This document shows, piece by piece, positions 40,693 to 42,348 of a stretch of 42,348 nt of DNA. The notes beneath the pieces are model-generated. The model was not told the DNA's origin and did no database searches. It was given only the letters and a program-made list of their open reading frames with translations. The position numbers and the translations under genes were made by a program. Source of the stretch: Firm-04 sp946413695 (lineage in GTDB: Bacteria; Bacillota; Clostridia; Oscillospirales; Ruminococcaceae); NCBI GenBank assembly GCA_946413695.1, contig CAMKLV010000026.1:1-42348 (forward strand). Reading direction: 5' to 3'. Position 1 is the stretch's first letter. The number at the start of each line of letters is the position of its first letter.

Positions 40693-41952
40693 ATGGAATT
40701 TGAGATACAAGACGGCGTGCTGCAAAAGTGCAGACTGAACATAGGAGAAACGGAAGCCGTAATACCGAAGGGCGTAAAAAGCATTGGCAAGAGGGCTTTC
40801 TATCAAAATCAACTTCTTGAAAGCATCACGATTCCGGAGGGCGTAACAAGCATCGGGAAAGAGGCTTTCACTGAGTGCCGGAGCTTACAAAGCATCACCC
40901 TTCCGGAGAGCGTCACAAGCATTGGTGAGAAGGCATTCTCTTATTGCAGCAGGCTGCAGAGCATCACCATTCCTGAGAGCGTCACGCAGATCGGCGCAGA
41001 AGCGTTCTCCTGGTGCCGCCGCCTGCAAAGCATCAACATCCCCAAAAGTATACGAAGCATTGCACAAGGGCTGTTCATCGGCTGCGAAAGTCTGCAGCAC
41101 ATCCATCTTCCGGAGCAGCTGGAAAGCATCGAGAATCATGCGTTCAGTTGTTGCAGCATAGAAAGCATCGTTATTCCAAAGCGCATCCAATGCATTGAAA
41201 AATCGACGTTCCTTAGCTGCAGCCGCCTGCAAAGCATTATCATTCCGGAGAATATCACAAGAATCCGGTGGACGGCATTTTATGAATGCAAAAGTCTGGA
41301 GAGCATCACCATTCCGGAAACCGTGAGAAGCATTGATTATGGAGCGTTTGCGAACTGCGAGAAACTTCGTATTTCCGTTGCACCGAATCATCCGTATTTT
41401 ACCGCAGATGATGATGTTTTGTTTGACAAAAAACAGGAACGGCTCATCATGTATCCGTGCGGAAAGCAAGAAGCACACTACAGGATTCCGGACGGCGTCA
41501 AAAAAATAGGCGATATGGCTTTCTATAGCTGTAATAAGCTGGAGAGCATCACGATTCCGGAGGGTGTCACTGGCATCGGCGCGGAGGCATTCGCTTTTTG
41601 CAGCAGCCTGCGGAGCATCACCATTCCGGAGAGCGTCATGCATATTGGCAAAGATGCGTTTCATTTTTGCCAAAGCCTGCAAAGTATTGTTTTTCGCGGC
41701 TTTGTGATTCCGACTGATCAATATGATCCCAATCGGCTGCATAAAGACATGCCGAAACTCCGTGAGATGCTCCGCACGGAAGACTATGAAAAGGACATTC
41801 CGGCTGCGCTCAAAATTCCGGTGCTGCTGACAGAATACCGGAAACATCTGCGTCCGAAGCTGGCAGACTGGATACGGGAAAACGCTTCGGAAGTGCTCCC
41901 CTTTTTGAGCGAAGGCGACGATGCCGCAGCGGCAGCTTTGACAATTGTTTGA
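40693..41952 (+). CDS. LRR_5 (BspA-type) protein without signal peptide
   Basis: 419 residues, with about twelve LRR_5 units (residues about 20-340; SITIPEGVTSIGKEAF pattern, unit about 23). A helical C-terminal part (about 345-419; EDYEKDIPAALKIPVLLTEY and SEVLPFLSEGDD) follows. There is no signal peptide or membrane helix, so the product is probably cytoplasmic, unlike the giant LRR protein upstream. GAGAAGGAG precedes ATG 40693. Related Ruminococcus proteins, as I recall, continue with more helical repeats after the LEVLPFL-like motif; this one stops abruptly at AAAALTIV where an IS66 remnant begins, so the 3' end is probably truncated. Confidence 0.82.
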   Translation: MEFEIQDGVLQKCRLNIGETEAVIPKGVKSIGKRAFYQNQLLESITIPEGVTSIGKEAFTECRSLQSITLPESVTSIGEKAFSYCSRLQSITIPESVTQIGAEAFSWCRRLQSINIPKSIRSIAQGLFIGCESLQHIHLPEQLESIENHAFSCCSIESIVIPKRIQCIEKSTFLSCSRLQSIIIPENITRIRWTAFYECKSLESITIPETVRSIDYGAFANCEKLRISVAPNHPYFTADDDVLFDKKQERLIMYPCGKQEAHYRIPDGVKKIGDMAFYSCNKLESITIPEGVTGIGAEAFAFCSSLRSITIPESVMHIGKDAFHFCQSLQSIVFRGFVIPTDQYDPNRLHKDMPKLREMLRTEDYEKDIPAALKIPVLLTEYRKHLRPKLADWIRENASEVLPFLSEGDDAAAAALTIV

Positions 41953-42238
41953 CTCCGTGAGTCTGCCGATCGAGCGGCGAAGTCCGGTATAGCCGGTGAT
42001 CAGATAAACTTGTTGTCCGGCAGGCAGACCGTTCTTTTCAATCCGGATATCTGCATTCTGCTGTTGTGGTTGTTGATTGCATACCGATTCTTCTTTTGTC
42101 AGTATGAATGACTCTGATTTCGTCCATTGGACTGATTCAGATTATCTAAAAGTCCAACGGCTTGCTTGAACTCTATTCTCATACCATTTTTGACACCGGA
42201 GGAGAAGACGTCAATGATTGTACTTTTGCGAAGAATGA
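41953..42238 (-). pseudogene. IS66-family tnpB remnant, frameshifted and truncated
   Basis: On the minus strand, GLPAGQQVYLITGYTGLRRS (then IGRL, ending near 41959) matches the start of IS66 accessory protein TnpB, whose hallmark is VYLxxGYTDxRKSIDGL. Here the hallmark D is replaced by G, and the reading frame runs straight into the 3' end of the LRR gene, so the rest of TnpB is missing. Upstream, another frame gives MRIEFKQAVGLLDNLNQ with a stop, needing a one-base shift to join. The remnant is flanked on the far side by the 49-bp repeat at 42244. The TnpB call is fairly sure; the upstream part is uncertain. Confidence 0.5.
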
Positions 42239-42243
42239 TTTTA

Positions 42244-42292
42244 AAACAAACGAATCTGCGATAAAAAGCTGCAGCGCCCCGCGGGGCGCTGC
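42244..42292. repeat. 49-bp palindrome-bearing repeat, second copy
   Basis: Inverted copy of 18032-18080: an AT-rich arm (42244-42270) and the 22-bp palindrome (42271-42292). Two arm bases differ (42258 and 42270). Here the stem can extend to AAGCT/AGCTT (42267-42299). Confidence 0.75.
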
Positions 42293-42308
42293 GCAGCTTG
42301 TAGATAAA

Positions 42309-42348
42309 GTGTCTCCGACGGATTTATATTGAGGGCTCTGCCCTCAAA
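42309..42348. repeat. Start of a second copy of the hairpin-rich repeat (cut by window end)
   Basis: Sixteen bases (42309-42324) identical to 21175-21190, then a perfect hairpin TTGAGGGC/GCCCTCAA (42329-42347). The hairpin sequence differs from that at 21197-21211, but the layout is the same. The window ends here. Confidence 0.6.

Overview
The window looks like chromosome from a gut Clostridia member, most likely a Ruminococcus-like Oscillospiraceae. The pointers are dockerin domains, a cohesin-like domain, Thr-rich linkers, BspA-type (LRR_5) leucine-rich repeat proteins, sporadic TTG and GTG starts behind strong AGGAGG-type ribosome sites, and many clear TTGACA/TATAAT promoters with 17-bp spacers. 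No rRNA, tRNA or CRISPR array was seen. The genus is an inference from gene content; no marker gene is present.

Layout. 1-1.8 kb: the end of an integrative element (relaxase C-terminus, then a Tn916-type tyrosine integrase behind its own promoter and a 16-codon upstream ORF). 1.8-2.8 kb: CorA Mg2+ channel. 2.9-5.4 kb: ECF sigma factor, zinc-finger anti-sigma and a DUF4097 lipoprotein, with an ECF-type promoter just upstream that suggests autoregulation. 5.6-9.4 kb: an unusual two-component module, with a 7TM kinase-like protein that lacks a visible ATPase domain, a PAS/HATPase kinase, and a NarL-type regulator with its own promoter. 9.5-10.9 kb: a secreted dockerin protein of unknown function (minus strand). 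11.2-12.1 kb: a polytopic membrane protein. 12.3-13.7 kb: a GH25 muramidase lipoprotein. 13.9-15.6 kb: PiT phosphate permease and its DUF47/PhoU-like partner. 15.7-17.8 kb (minus): a small membrane protein, an ABC ATPase and an ABC membrane subunit.

18.2-24.1 kb (minus) is the most interesting block, an eight-gene zinc-acquisition operon. Its order is a 98-residue Cys/His membrane protein, His-rich ZnuA, a COG0523 (CobW/ZNG1-type) GTPase, ZnuC, ZnuB, then three small paralogous lipoproteins that look like stand-alone DUF1980-type OB domains, two of which carry an ACCA motif. One strong promoter precedes the operon, with a 7-1-7 palindrome of Fur/Zur type just downstream of it. A hairpin-rich repeat sits inside the operon between the GTPase gene and znuC. 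24.4-25.9 kb (minus): a second ECF sigma with a DUF4179 anti-sigma-like protein.

26.6-40.4 kb: two giant secreted proteins encoded by overlapping genes. One is a 2871-residue modular protein with dockerins at both ends and a cohesin-like domain, the other a 1741-residue Thr-rich LRR_5 protein; both are probably surface or cellulosome-like components. 40.7-42.0 kb: a cytoplasmic LRR_5 protein whose 3' end abuts an IS66 tnpB remnant. The window ends in two intergenic repeat modules that also occur at 18.0 and 21.2 kb.
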